This document shows positions 34,457 to 41,939 of a DNA stretch of 64,000 nucleotides, piece by piece (position 1 is the stretch's first letter; each line of letters begins with the position of its first letter). Source of the stretch: Lewinellaceae bacterium (GTDB taxonomy: Bacteria > Bacteroidota > Bacteroidia > Chitinophagales > Saprospiraceae); the NCBI GenBank assembly GCA_020636215.1, contig JACJYG010000007.1, forward strand, positions 248,001 through 312,000, in the 5' to 3' direction. The translations under genes were made by a program, and so were the position numbers. The notes beneath the pieces were generated by a model. It had not been told where the DNA came from, did not search any database, and was given only the letters and a program-made list of their open reading frames with translations.

Positions 34457-35020
34457 ATGCAAGATATACTCAATCTTTTATTCTGGGCCGGTACAATTGC
34501 CGGAGGTTTGCTGATCTTTCTGTTGCTGATCTCTATTTTCAGCGGAATGGAGATTGGCGGCGACATGGACGTCGATGCCGGCGGTGATATGGACGCCCAT
34601 GGCGATGCTACCGCGGACGGATCCTTGGGCTTGCTCAAAACCCTCCTCACCTTTGTCTCTGTTGGCGCCTTTACTGCCCGGGCTATTTTCATGAACACCT
34701 CCTGGTCATGGGCATTGGTGGCGCTTAGCGCCCTTTTGGCCGGTGTTGTCGCGGTCTTGTTGCTTACCTGGTTTTTCCGTTTTTTGCTGAGAAACCAGGA
34801 AGAAGGCACCTGGCATCTTTGGCAGGCCGAGGGGAAGGTGGGAAGCGTGTATGTTCCTATTCCTCCGGAAGGTAGGGGCCGGGTCATCGTCCTGATCGAT
34901 AACGCCAGCCGGGAAATTGCCGCAATATCACAGAACGGCCAGGCCATAGGGACACATGAAAAGGTGCTGATTCTGGAAGCGAAAGAAGATTATGTAGTGG
35001 TAACGCCTTTTGAGGAATAA
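34457..35020 (+). CDS. NfeD-like membrane protein
   Basis: 187 residues. Membrane helices at about 8-29, 64-80 and 87-110 surround an acidic Gly/Asp-rich loop (GGDMDVDAGGDMDAHGDA), and a C-terminal soluble beta-barrel (OB-like) domain runs from about 120 (AEGKVGSVYVPIPPEGRGRV). This layout and the flotillin gene 74 bases downstream match the NfeD/flotillin pair (YuaF/YuaG of Bacillus), which organises membrane microdomains. The acidic loop could bind cations, which is inference. Confidence 0.85.
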   Translation: MQDILNLLFWAGTIAGGLLIFLLLISIFSGMEIGGDMDVDAGGDMDAHGDATADGSLGLLKTLLTFVSVGAFTARAIFMNTSWSWALVALSALLAGVVAVLLLTWFFRFLLRNQEEGTWHLWQAEGKVGSVYVPIPPEGRGRVIVLIDNASREIAAISQNGQAIGTHEKVLILEAKEDYVVVTPFEE

Positions 35021-35094
35021 GCACTTCCAACTTACGTATTTGAGATAATAACTGCTATCTGGATGATCGCAGCACTTTAAAAAAAACCAAAACT

Positions 35095-36624
35095 ATGATA
35101 TCTCGTTATTTCAAAACCTCTTTATCAAGGGTCTTTATTGCAGGAGCGATCCTCTTCCTGTCTACCCCATTATTGGCCCAATACGATGATGGCCTGATGG
35201 GGAGTGGCATGTCCATCGCCCTGCCGATCCTGGTCGTCATTGCTCTATTTCTGATGCTGCTATGGTTCTTCATTTCCCGCTACCGCCGGTGCCCATCCGA
35301 TAAGATCCTGGTGATCTATGGGAAAACGGGGAAAGGGAGTGCGAACTGTATCCACGGTGGAGCGGCTTTTGTATGGCCGGTAATCCAGGATTATCAGTAC
35401 CTCGATTTGCAGCCGATGTCGATCGATGTGAACCTGCAGGACGCGCTGTCCAAGCAGAACATCCGGGTTTCGGTTCCGGCGCAATTTACAGTAGCGATCG
35501 GCAATGAGCCAGCCCTGATGCAGGCGGCAGCCGAGCGGGTGTTGGGGATGAGCAAGGATTCGATCCGCTCTTTATCCCATGACATTATCATGGGCCAGAT
35601 GCGCCTGGTGATCGCAAATATGGATATCGAGGAGTTGAATTCAGACCGCGACAAGTTCGTTACCGCCGTATACGAACACGTAGGGGACGAGCTGCACAAA
35701 ATTGGCCTGTCGCTGATCAACGTCAACGTGACGGACATCCACGATGAATCCGGCTATATCAAAGCTTTGGGGCAGGAGGCTGCTGCGAAGGCGATCAATG
35801 AAGCAAAAGTGAAAGTTGCCAGGGAAGAGCGCACCGGCGCAATTGGCCAGGCGGAGGCTGATAAGGAGCGGCGTACTCAGGTGGCTGCTGCCAACTCGGC
35901 TGCCGAGATCGGCGAGAAAAATGCTCAGGCGGATGCCACCAAAGGAAAAAACCTGGCGGATGTTCAGATCGCCCTTTCGGATACGGACCGACGGCAAAAA
36001 GTCGCTGAAGCCAACAAAAATGCAGAAGTAACGGAGAAAACGGCGGAAGCCGAAGCGCAAAAAGCAGCCTACAGGGCCCAGACCGAGGCCGAAGAGGCCC
36101 GAAAAGAACGGGAACTGGCCGCCCGCCGGGCCAACGAGGTGGTCCAGTCTCAGATTGACAAGGAAAAAACAGTCATCGCCGCTGAAGCCGAAGCCGAACG
36201 GAATCGCAAAGTGGCAGAAGGAGAAGCCTCCGCCGTACTGGCCCGCTACCAGGCCGAAGCGGAAGGCCTCCGCAAGGTACTGGACGCTCAGGCCGCCGGG
36301 TTCCAGAAGTTGGTGGATGCCGCCGATGGCAATCCTCAAGCTGCTATCGGATTGCTCCTGGTGGATAAGATACCGCAATTGGCCAAGACTCAGGCGGATG
36401 CTATTAAGAATATCAAATTCGATAAAATCACCGTCTTTGACGGCGGAGATGGCCAGGGCGCTTCCGGCTTCCTGAGCGGCTTGTTTAAATCTATACCCGC
36501 CCTAAGCGAATTCATGAACCAATCGGGACTGAACCTGCCGGAATACCTGGCGAAGAATGGGGAAAAGCCCGAGAATGGTGAAAAGGCGAAGCCGGAGGGA
36601 AAGAAAGCGGAGAAGAAGGAGTAG
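35095..36624 (+). CDS. floA: Flotillin-like SPFH protein
   Basis: 509 residues. An N-terminal hydrophobic leader and a membrane helix (about 40-62) are followed by an SPFH/band-7 domain (about 68-230, with IRVSVPAQFTVAIGN and DIIMGQMRLVIANMDIEEL). Then come a long charged coiled coil (about 235-410) rich in Glu/Ala/Lys repeats and a Lys/Glu-rich tail (GEKPENGEKAKPEGKKAEKKE region). Flotillins oligomerise into membrane scaffolds. Gene order NfeD then flotillin, closed by a double terminator, supports a two-gene operon. Confidence 0.93.
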   Translation: MISRYFKTSLSRVFIAGAILFLSTPLLAQYDDGLMGSGMSIALPILVVIALFLMLLWFFISRYRRCPSDKILVIYGKTGKGSANCIHGGAAFVWPVIQDYQYLDLQPMSIDVNLQDALSKQNIRVSVPAQFTVAIGNEPALMQAAAERVLGMSKDSIRSLSHDIIMGQMRLVIANMDIEELNSDRDKFVTAVYEHVGDELHKIGLSLINVNVTDIHDESGYIKALGQEAAAKAINEAKVKVAREERTGAIGQAEADKERRTQVAAANSAAEIGEKNAQADATKGKNLADVQIALSDTDRRQKVAEANKNAEVTEKTAEAEAQKAAYRAQTEAEEARKERELAARRANEVVQSQIDKEKTVIAAEAEAERNRKVAEGEASAVLARYQAEAEGLRKVLDAQAAGFQKLVDAADGNPQAAIGLLLVDKIPQLAKTQADAIKNIKFDKITVFDGGDGQGASGFLSGLFKSIPALSEFMNQSGLNLPEYLAKNGEKPENGEKAKPEGKKAEKKE

Positions 36625-36635
36625 AGAAGTAAACC

Positions 36636-36703
36636 AACCTGCCGGATTTCTCAAAATCTGGCAGGTTTAGGCCCGCTGGGTTTCAAACCCAGCGGGCCTT
36701 TTT
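36636..36703 (+). terminator. Double terminator of the NfeD-flotillin operon
   Basis: First hairpin AACCTGCC...GGCAGGTT (36636-36667), then a perfect 14-bp stem GGCCCGCTGGGTTT / AAACCCAGCGGGCC with a one-base centre (36670-36698) followed by TTTTTATT. Confidence 0.9.
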
Positions 36704-36805
36704 ATTATAAGGTAGCGTGCATTTGGGAAAAATAGCTGGACGAAAATCATAGGAGGGCAAGGCGTAAAGCGAGGCTACCTTATCTTTCGCTGATTGGGTG
36801 TTGGC

Positions 36806-36970
36806 TTATTTACTGTCGTCCGCCGGAGGAGGGGCTTCCTGAAGCTGGGCCTCTGCCTGGTTTTGGATCTTATTGATCAGGGCAAATACCTGTTTGAACG
36901 GCAAATTGCCCAGGCCTTCCAGGATCTGGTTGACTTCATCGACGCTTAATTTTAATTCGAGCTCTTTCAT
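36806..36970 (-). CDS. Small conserved-looking protein, 54 residues
   Basis: ATG at 36970 to TAA at 36806. The product begins MKELELKLSVDEVNQILEGL and continues GNLPFKQVFALINKIQNQ, then an acidic/Pro-rich tail. This helix-turn-helix-like hairpin resembles short proteins I recall from many bacteria (pattern VNxILExLGxLPFxxVxxLIxKI), whose function is unknown. Codon use looks normal and the start is followed by well-formed amphipathic helices. It is read in the same direction as the tRNA-Gly upstream, but a hairpin terminator lies between them. Confidence 0.75.
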   Translation of the reverse strand: MKELELKLSVDEVNQILEGLGNLPFKQVFALINKIQNQAEAQLQEAPPPADDSK

Positions 36971-37014
36971 TGGGTGGTGTTTTCGCTTGGAGGAATAGGA
37001 ATAATGGAAAATTC

Positions 37015-37048
37015 AGAAGGGCACTGTTGCTTCCAACAGCGCCCTTCT
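37015..37048 (-). terminator. Terminator after tRNA-Gly
   Basis: 15-bp stem AGAAGGGCACTGTTG / CAACAGCGCCCTTCT (one G-U pair on RNA) with a 4-base loop, beginning 8 bases past the tRNA 3' end; GAATTTTCCATTATT follows on the minus strand. Confidence 0.75.
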
Positions 37049-37055
37049 CTTTCAG

Positions 37056-37128
37056 AGCGGCAAACGAGACTCGAACTCGCGACCCTCAGCTTGGGAAGCT
37101 GATGCTCTACCAACTGAGCTACTGCCGC
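37056..37128 (-). tRNA. tRNA-Gly (anticodon CCC)
   Basis: 73-base cloverleaf on the minus strand: acceptor stem GCGGCAG / TTGCCGC (last pair G-U) with discriminator U, D-arm with AGTTGGTA, anticodon stem TCAGC / GCTGA around the loop TTCCCAA (anticodon CCC, codon GGG), and a T-arm GCGAG-TTCGAGT-CTCGT. The CCA end is not encoded. A terminator follows at once. Confidence 0.93.
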
Positions 37129-37317
37129 GTTCGCCCGCCGAAACTCAAAGAGCGAAAGCGGGCTCTATTACAGAGTACAATATTAACCAATCCGGCGTTC
37201 CTTTCCAATAGAAGTTATTAAAAAAAGAGGTTGAACTCCGCGTCGCGGAGCCCAACCCCATTTAGCTCTTGGCTTCTCTGCTGTGCAAAAAGGTGCAGAG
37301 GTGCGTATCAACAAGCC

Positions 37318-38139
37318 TTAGCGAGCGTATTTTTTAGGGAGTTCTCCCTTCGCGTTCACCCATTCGTTGAGCGCGTAGGCGAAGCCGCGGCCCGGGTATT
37401 CGACTTTAACCAGGATTCCTTTCTTATTAGCCAGTTTGTGGAGGCTACGGTTGAGTTTGACCTTGACCTGGGCTTCTCCGCCTTTGATGGCAGGGTTATC
37501 TTTAGCGAGGTCTACGAAGTCAGCGGTGATTAGGGCCTTTTGCTGGCTTTTCAGGCTATCGGCTACGAACTGGTCGATGGGAGACAGCCGGTATCCAGGT
37601 GCTTCAGCTTCTTTTTTTGCAGCTTTGGGCTTAGCTTCTTTTGGTGTTTTTGATTTAGGGCCTTTTTTAGCTGGAACCTCTTTCTTATCGACTGTTTCTT
37701 TTCCAGCCGTAGCTTTAGTTTCTTTTTTAGCCGGAACTTCCTTTTTGGGCCTTCCCGGTTTGCGGCCTCTCGTCGTTTTTGCTTTTGGTGTTTCTTTTAT
37801 TTCGGCCGTTGCGGTTGTTTCCGTTGTTTCTTTTTTTGCTGCATCAGTTGCAGCTGCTGCTTTTGGCGGCCGGCCGCGGCGGCCCGTTGCTTTGGGTTTG
37901 GGGGCCGCTTCCTTTTTGGCCGGGCCTCTACCTCTACCCCGCGTGGGTTTAGGGGCCGCAGTGGGCGCCGTAACAGCCGGAGCTACAGCCAGGGCTTCCT
38001 CCGCCTGAGCGGCAGCTTGCTCTAATTGTTGCAGGAGCGAAGCGGTGTGTTGCACCTGGAATTCCAATTTCCGAAGATCGGACCGGTATTTATTGACTAA
38101 ATCCTGTATTTCTAAAGGTGTGAGAGTGGAGAAATTCAT
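37318..38139 (-). CDS. Lys/Ala/Pro-rich AT-hook DNA-binding protein
   Basis: 273 residues in three parts. An N-terminal helical or coiled-coil segment (about 1-50) is followed by a long basic low-complexity region (50-190) with AT-hook-like cores (TRGRGRGP, GRRGRPPK, RGRKPGRPKK) and histone-H1-like PAKK repeats, and then a compact C-terminal domain (about 190-273, YRLSPIDQFVADSLKSQQK onward) ending KKYAR. It resembles bacterial chromatin-type or regulatory AT-hook proteins. The role (nucleoid structure or gene regulation) is inferred from composition. A very AT-rich 388-base region lies upstream. Confidence 0.85.
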   Translation of the reverse strand: MNFSTLTPLEIQDLVNKYRSDLRKLEFQVQHTASLLQQLEQAAAQAEEALAVAPAVTAPTAAPKPTRGRGRGPAKKEAAPKPKATGRRGRPPKAAAATDAAKKETTETTATAEIKETPKAKTTRGRKPGRPKKEVPAKKETKATAGKETVDKKEVPAKKGPKSKTPKEAKPKAAKKEAEAPGYRLSPIDQFVADSLKSQQKALITADFVDLAKDNPAIKGGEAQVKVKLNRSLHKLANKKGILVKVEYPGRGFAYALNEWVNAKGELPKKYAR

Positions 38140-38527
38140 TGTAAGTTTTTTTTTATGAAATAGTTAGGAAGCTAGTGTTTACAACGTAGTTTTGTATTAA
38201 ATTCGATACAAAAAAAAGAGCTTTTTTTGGACAATCCTAATAAAAAAACCAAGAAAATAATAAAAGGTTGAAATTCGATAAAGACAATGTGTTTAATGTC
38301 AGGTGTTTTTACAAGTTAAGGCTTACTTGAATTGAATATAAAAAAAGTATTCTGCAAAATAAATTAATAACAATGTTGTTTTTTGCAATTGATTATCAGT
38401 TATTTATAAAAAAATAAAATTGCATGGCTGTTTTTATATTATCAATTTTTTATGACAGGGCCTTTTGGAATTATTAAAAATGGGGTTTGAATCTATTTTT
38501 GAGTAAATCAATAACCTCCGTTCGATA
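38140..38527. other. AT-rich intergenic region upstream of the AT-hook gene
   Basis: No gene seen. It is markedly richer in A and T than its neighbours, with long A- and T-tracts (for example 38208-38228 and 38401-38420), the kind of DNA that AT-hook proteins prefer. An exact -7 element TATTTTTG at 38494-38501 may serve the downstream DinB gene; its -33 partner is poorly spaced. Confidence 0.5.
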
Positions 38528-39043
38528 ATGGAAAAACTTCAATATCCTGTGGGACGCTTCACCTACCAGCCTTACAACGAAGCCCAACGGATTGTCTACA
38601 TCGACACGATCCGCCAACTGCCACAGCACTTACGTACCGAAGCGGACGGATTGACCGCAACACAACTGCAGCAGGCTTACCGGCCGGGCGGTTGGACGGC
38701 GCGCCAGGTCATCCACCACATGGCTGACAGCCATATGAACGCCTACATCCGGTTCAAACTCATCCTTACTGAAGACAATCCTACCATAAAACCATACAAC
38801 GAAAAGGCATGGGCAGAACTGAACGACACGAAAGACACCCCTCTGGAAGCTTCATTGCGAATTTTGGAAGGGCTACATGAACGCTGGGTAAATTTGCTGG
38901 AAAGCATCCCGAGCGAAGCATGGGCCCGAACGGGTTTTCACCCGGAGCAACAGCGTACAATATCCCTTATGGAGTTCCTGGCGCTTTATGAATGGCATTG
39001 TCGCCATCACCTGGCGCACATTAGTTTAGTTGCCAAGGGGTAA
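38528..39043 (+). CDS. DinB/YfiT-family metal-dependent enzyme
   Basis: 171 residues of the DinB four-helix fold. The metal-binding histidines are visible in VIHHMADSHMNAY and at the end in YEWHCRHHLAHISL. The start MEKLQYPVGRFTYQP closely matches the YfiT/BstA group, which includes bacillithiol transferases and 'putative metal-dependent hydrolases'. In Bacteroidota these may act on thiol cofactors, but the substrate is not known here. Confidence 0.92.
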   Translation: MEKLQYPVGRFTYQPYNEAQRIVYIDTIRQLPQHLRTEADGLTATQLQQAYRPGGWTARQVIHHMADSHMNAYIRFKLILTEDNPTIKPYNEKAWAELNDTKDTPLEASLRILEGLHERWVNLLESIPSEAWARTGFHPEQQRTISLMEFLALYEWHCRHHLAHISLVAKG

Positions 39044-39187
39044 GCAATTAGGTTTTGATGATATTCCTTTCTGTTGTAAGTCCAATAAAACAGATACTGA
39101 AAAAAGTGTCTCAGCCTGCGGCCTAATTCCAAACTGCTCTGTCAGATTGGGCGAATCTTTATCATCAGAACCTAAATCCAAATTTTT

Positions 39188-39661
39188 ATGAAAACGATCT
39201 TTCAAATGAAAGGCCTTTGGGCTGCTGTACTCACCCTTGTTGTATTGTTCCCTTCCTGTAAAAAGGATGACGACCCCACCCGTATGGAATTGCTTACGGA
39301 TAAGGCATGGAAGCTGACCGCCCAGGTTATTAACCCGCCGATTCCGGCTGAAAATGGGACACTGGTGACAGATCTGTATGCCCAGTACGACGCTTGTAAT
39401 AAAGACGACCTGGCTACTTTTCGCGATTCCGGTAATGTGCTTTTTGATGAGGGGCCTTCAAAGTGCATGAACACTGATCCACAAACGGTGACAGGTACCT
39501 GGGCGTTCAACACGACAGAGACAATTCTCTCCATTACGCTGAGTAATGAAACCAGTAGTTGGGATATCATTACCCTGGAAGACAGCAAACTGGTCGTAGA
39601 AGAAGAATTTACTGACTTGGGTATTACCTACACCATTACATCGACCTACGCCAAGCAGTAA
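39188..39661 (+). CDS. Lipocalin-like lipoprotein
   Basis: 157 residues with a lipoprotein signal (LVVLFPSC, followed by KKDDDP). The mature part starts MELLTDKAWKLTAQV, then beta strands ending TYTITSTYAKQ, typical of the small lipocalin-like lipoproteins that are abundant in Bacteroidota. Ligand and role unknown. A clean terminator follows. Confidence 0.88.
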   Translation: MKTIFQMKGLWAAVLTLVVLFPSCKKDDDPTRMELLTDKAWKLTAQVINPPIPAENGTLVTDLYAQYDACNKDDLATFRDSGNVLFDEGPSKCMNTDPQTVTGTWAFNTTETILSITLSNETSSWDIITLEDSKLVVEEEFTDLGITYTITSTYAKQ

Positions 39662-39711
39662 GCAGGCATAAAAAAAAGTGTTTATTAAGATTGCGTGGAA
39701 ATTATTTGAGA

Positions 39712-39745
39712 GGAGCCCTTGCTTCAAGCAAGGGTTCCTTTTTTT
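39712..39745 (+). terminator. Rho-independent terminator after the lipocalin-like gene
   Basis: 13-bp stem GGAGCCCTTGCTT / AAGCAAGGGTTCC (one G-U) with a one-base centre, followed by seven T. Confidence 0.9.
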
Positions 39746-39863
39746 GTCCAAATGACGGAATTATCCAGGTGTTTGACAGATATGTCCAGGTATTTATCTC
39801 GAAAATCAATTAAATTGCCATAGGAAAAACTTTATTGATAGAACCCTAAAACTTGGACTGGTC

Positions 39864-40037
39864 ATGAAAAATACAAAAACTCAACTTCCGGAACCTTCTA
39901 TGAATCTCCTGCTCATTGGTATTTACTGCTTCGCTTTTATCGGCATCGTTTTATTACTGTACGGAGCCCTGCCCCTTGTCGGTGATGTATTACATGAACT
40001 CAGGCAAGGTGCTGCCGCACGGATGACGATCAACTAG
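39864..40037 (+). CDS. Small single-helix membrane protein (57 residues)
   Basis: ATG 39864 to TAG 40037. The product starts MKNTKTQLPEPSMNLLL, has one hydrophobic helix (about 14-39, LLLIGIYCFAFIGIVLLLY), then a short tail ending ARMTIN. It stands alone between a terminator and the tyrosine phenol-lyase gene. I do not recognise it; the composition is that of real membrane peptides, but it could be chance. Confidence 0.45.
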   Translation: MKNTKTQLPEPSMNLLLIGIYCFAFIGIVLLLYGALPLVGDVLHELRQGAAARMTIN

Positions 40038-40173
40038 GTTGCCAGTACGCCAGTATGCAGTTTATCAGTACGTTAGCGGGAGGCGGGCTGAAACATCCTT
40101 TTCAGGCATTTTACCTTCCTCGGCCCAGCTGCATAAAAACAAAATAGCAATACGCAAAATAGCCCCCCCTGTT

Positions 40174-41586
40174 CTACAACGGCTCAAACCTTGCCTGGAA
40201 GAACCGCAGCCGCGTGGGTTCGTAAACCATTTTCAGCCCTTTCGTTTTAGTTCGGTTTTGATAGACCTCCAGAACTGATTCCGCTACAACGTCCATATGG
40301 GCTTCCGTGTAGACGCGGCGGGGTATGGTCAGGCGGGTCAACTCCAGTTTAGGATAGCGGTGTTGGCCGGTTTTGGGGTCGCGGCCGGCGCTGACGATAC
40401 CGCGCTCCATGCTGCGGATGCCGGAATCGAGGTAAAGTTGAGCGGCCAGCATCTGGGATGGGAATTCATCCTGCTGTATATGGGGGTAGAAACGCCGGGC
40501 GTCCAGGAAAATGGCGTGCCCGCCTACCGGCCGAACGATGGGGATATCCCAGTCGATCAGCAATTGCCCCAGATAGAGCACCTGCCCTACGCGGGCGCGG
40601 ATGTGGTCGTCCTGAACCGATTCCCGGATGCCGATTGCCATGGCTTCCATATCGCGCCCGGCCATGCCGCCATAAGTATGCAGGCCTTCATACACCACCA
40701 CCAGGTTGCGCAGTTCGTCGAAGAGTCCTTCATCGCGCACGGCCAGCCAGCCGCCGATGTTGACGAGGTGGTCCTTTTTGCCGCTCATCCAGGCGCCGTC
40801 GGTATAGCTGCAGAATTCCAGGAGGATCTCAGCTACCGTTTTATCTGCGTACCCTTCTTCACTGGTTTGGATGAAATAGGCATTCTCCACCATACGGGTA
40901 GCGTCCAGCAACAAAAGGATGCTGTATTTATCGCAGAGCTGGCGCAGTTCCTTCACGTTGGCCATGCTCACCGGCTGTCCACCGGCCATATTGACGGTGC
41001 CGGCCAGGCTGACGTAGGCGATGTTTTCGGCGCCTTGTTTTTTGATCAGATCCTCCAGTTTGTTGAGGTCGATATTGCCTTTGAAGGGATGAAGGGCCTC
41101 CGGGTCATGCGCCTCTTCAATTATGACGTCGACGAAAATACCGCCGGCCAGTTCCTGGTGTAATCGGGTGGTAGTGAAGTACATATTGCCCGGTACATAT
41201 TGCCCCTTTTTGATGAGCGCCTGGCTGATGAGGTGTTCGGCGCCACGCCCCTGATGGGTAGGCACCATGTAGGGATAGCCGTAGTATTGCTGAATGGCCT
41301 GTTCGAGGTGGTAGAAGTTGACACTTCCTGCGTAGGCCTCGTCGCCCAGCATCATTCCTGCCCATTGGCGGTCGCTCATAGCGCTGGTGCCGCTGTCGGT
41401 CAACAGGTCGATGTAAACGTCTTCGGAGCGCAGCAGGAAGGTATTGTAGCCTGCTTCGGCAATCGCTTTCTCCCTTTCGGCACGCGAAGTCATGTGAATG
41501 GGTTCGACCATCTTAATCTTCCAGGGTTCGGCCCAGGAACGTCGTCCGGCCTGCTCGCCCATAGTTTTGAATCGGTGAGGGCTCAT
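40174..41586 (-). CDS. tpl: Tyrosine phenol-lyase-like PLP enzyme
   Basis: 470-residue beta-eliminating lyase. It follows Citrobacter tyrosine phenol-lyase more closely than tryptophanase (both recalled from memory): MSDRQWAGMMLGDEAYAGS, VPGNMYFTTTR, the PLP-lysine segment MSGKKDHLVNIGG (Lys271), and RSMERGIVSAGR. Arg395 matches the phenol-lyase Arg381 that binds the tyrosine hydroxyl; tryptophanases have a hydrophobic residue there. Expected reaction: tyrosine to phenol, pyruvate and ammonia. Some pipelines will name it tryptophanase. It is a lone gene with no permease beside it. Confidence 0.9.
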   Translation of the reverse strand: MSPHRFKTMGEQAGRRSWAEPWKIKMVEPIHMTSRAEREKAIAEAGYNTFLLRSEDVYIDLLTDSGTSAMSDRQWAGMMLGDEAYAGSVNFYHLEQAIQQYYGYPYMVPTHQGRGAEHLISQALIKKGQYVPGNMYFTTTRLHQELAGGIFVDVIIEEAHDPEALHPFKGNIDLNKLEDLIKKQGAENIAYVSLAGTVNMAGGQPVSMANVKELRQLCDKYSILLLLDATRMVENAYFIQTSEEGYADKTVAEILLEFCSYTDGAWMSGKKDHLVNIGGWLAVRDEGLFDELRNLVVVYEGLHTYGGMAGRDMEAMAIGIRESVQDDHIRARVGQVLYLGQLLIDWDIPIVRPVGGHAIFLDARRFYPHIQQDEFPSQMLAAQLYLDSGIRSMERGIVSAGRDPKTGQHRYPKLELTRLTIPRRVYTEAHMDVVAESVLEVYQNRTKTKGLKMVYEPTRLRFFQARFEPL

Positions 41587-41939
41587 ATTGTTGGTTTTAT
41601 TCGGTTATTTGAATATCGCAGGGCGATAATACCGAATTATCTATTGCCTGGGGAAGACTTTTGTCACCGGGAAGGGGTGATAAATGAATGGTTAAATGAT
41701 TGGATGGCTTTGACATCCGTATTACTTTTCCTCCCTTTGCTATTGCATACAAACCGAAGCTTTGTAATTTCATTGCCCGAATTGATTGTGAACCAAAAAA
41801 GGGACAAGTGTGGGACGGTGCCGGTTTCAGGTTTTGCGTTTAAGGTTGCAGGTTTCCGTGGGAACCCGAAACCAAGAACTAGAAACCGGAAACCCGAAAC
41901 CAGAAAGAATCCACAATCGCCCCACCAAACATTACCTAC
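41587..41939. other. Intergenic region with a 'gaaacc/ggtttc' word repeat
   Basis: No gene seen. From about 41823 to 41910 the sequence is built from variants of GGTTTC(AGG) and their complements GAAACC(CG), which can pair into hairpins (for example GGTTTC near 41850 with GAAACC near 41868). It echoes the GTTTCAGGGTTACAG tract between argE and argH. Confidence 0.5.

Noticed and set aside
40174..41586. Annotation as tryptophanase
   Set aside because: Active-site residues (Arg395, Thr138) and overall wording follow tyrosine phenol-lyase.
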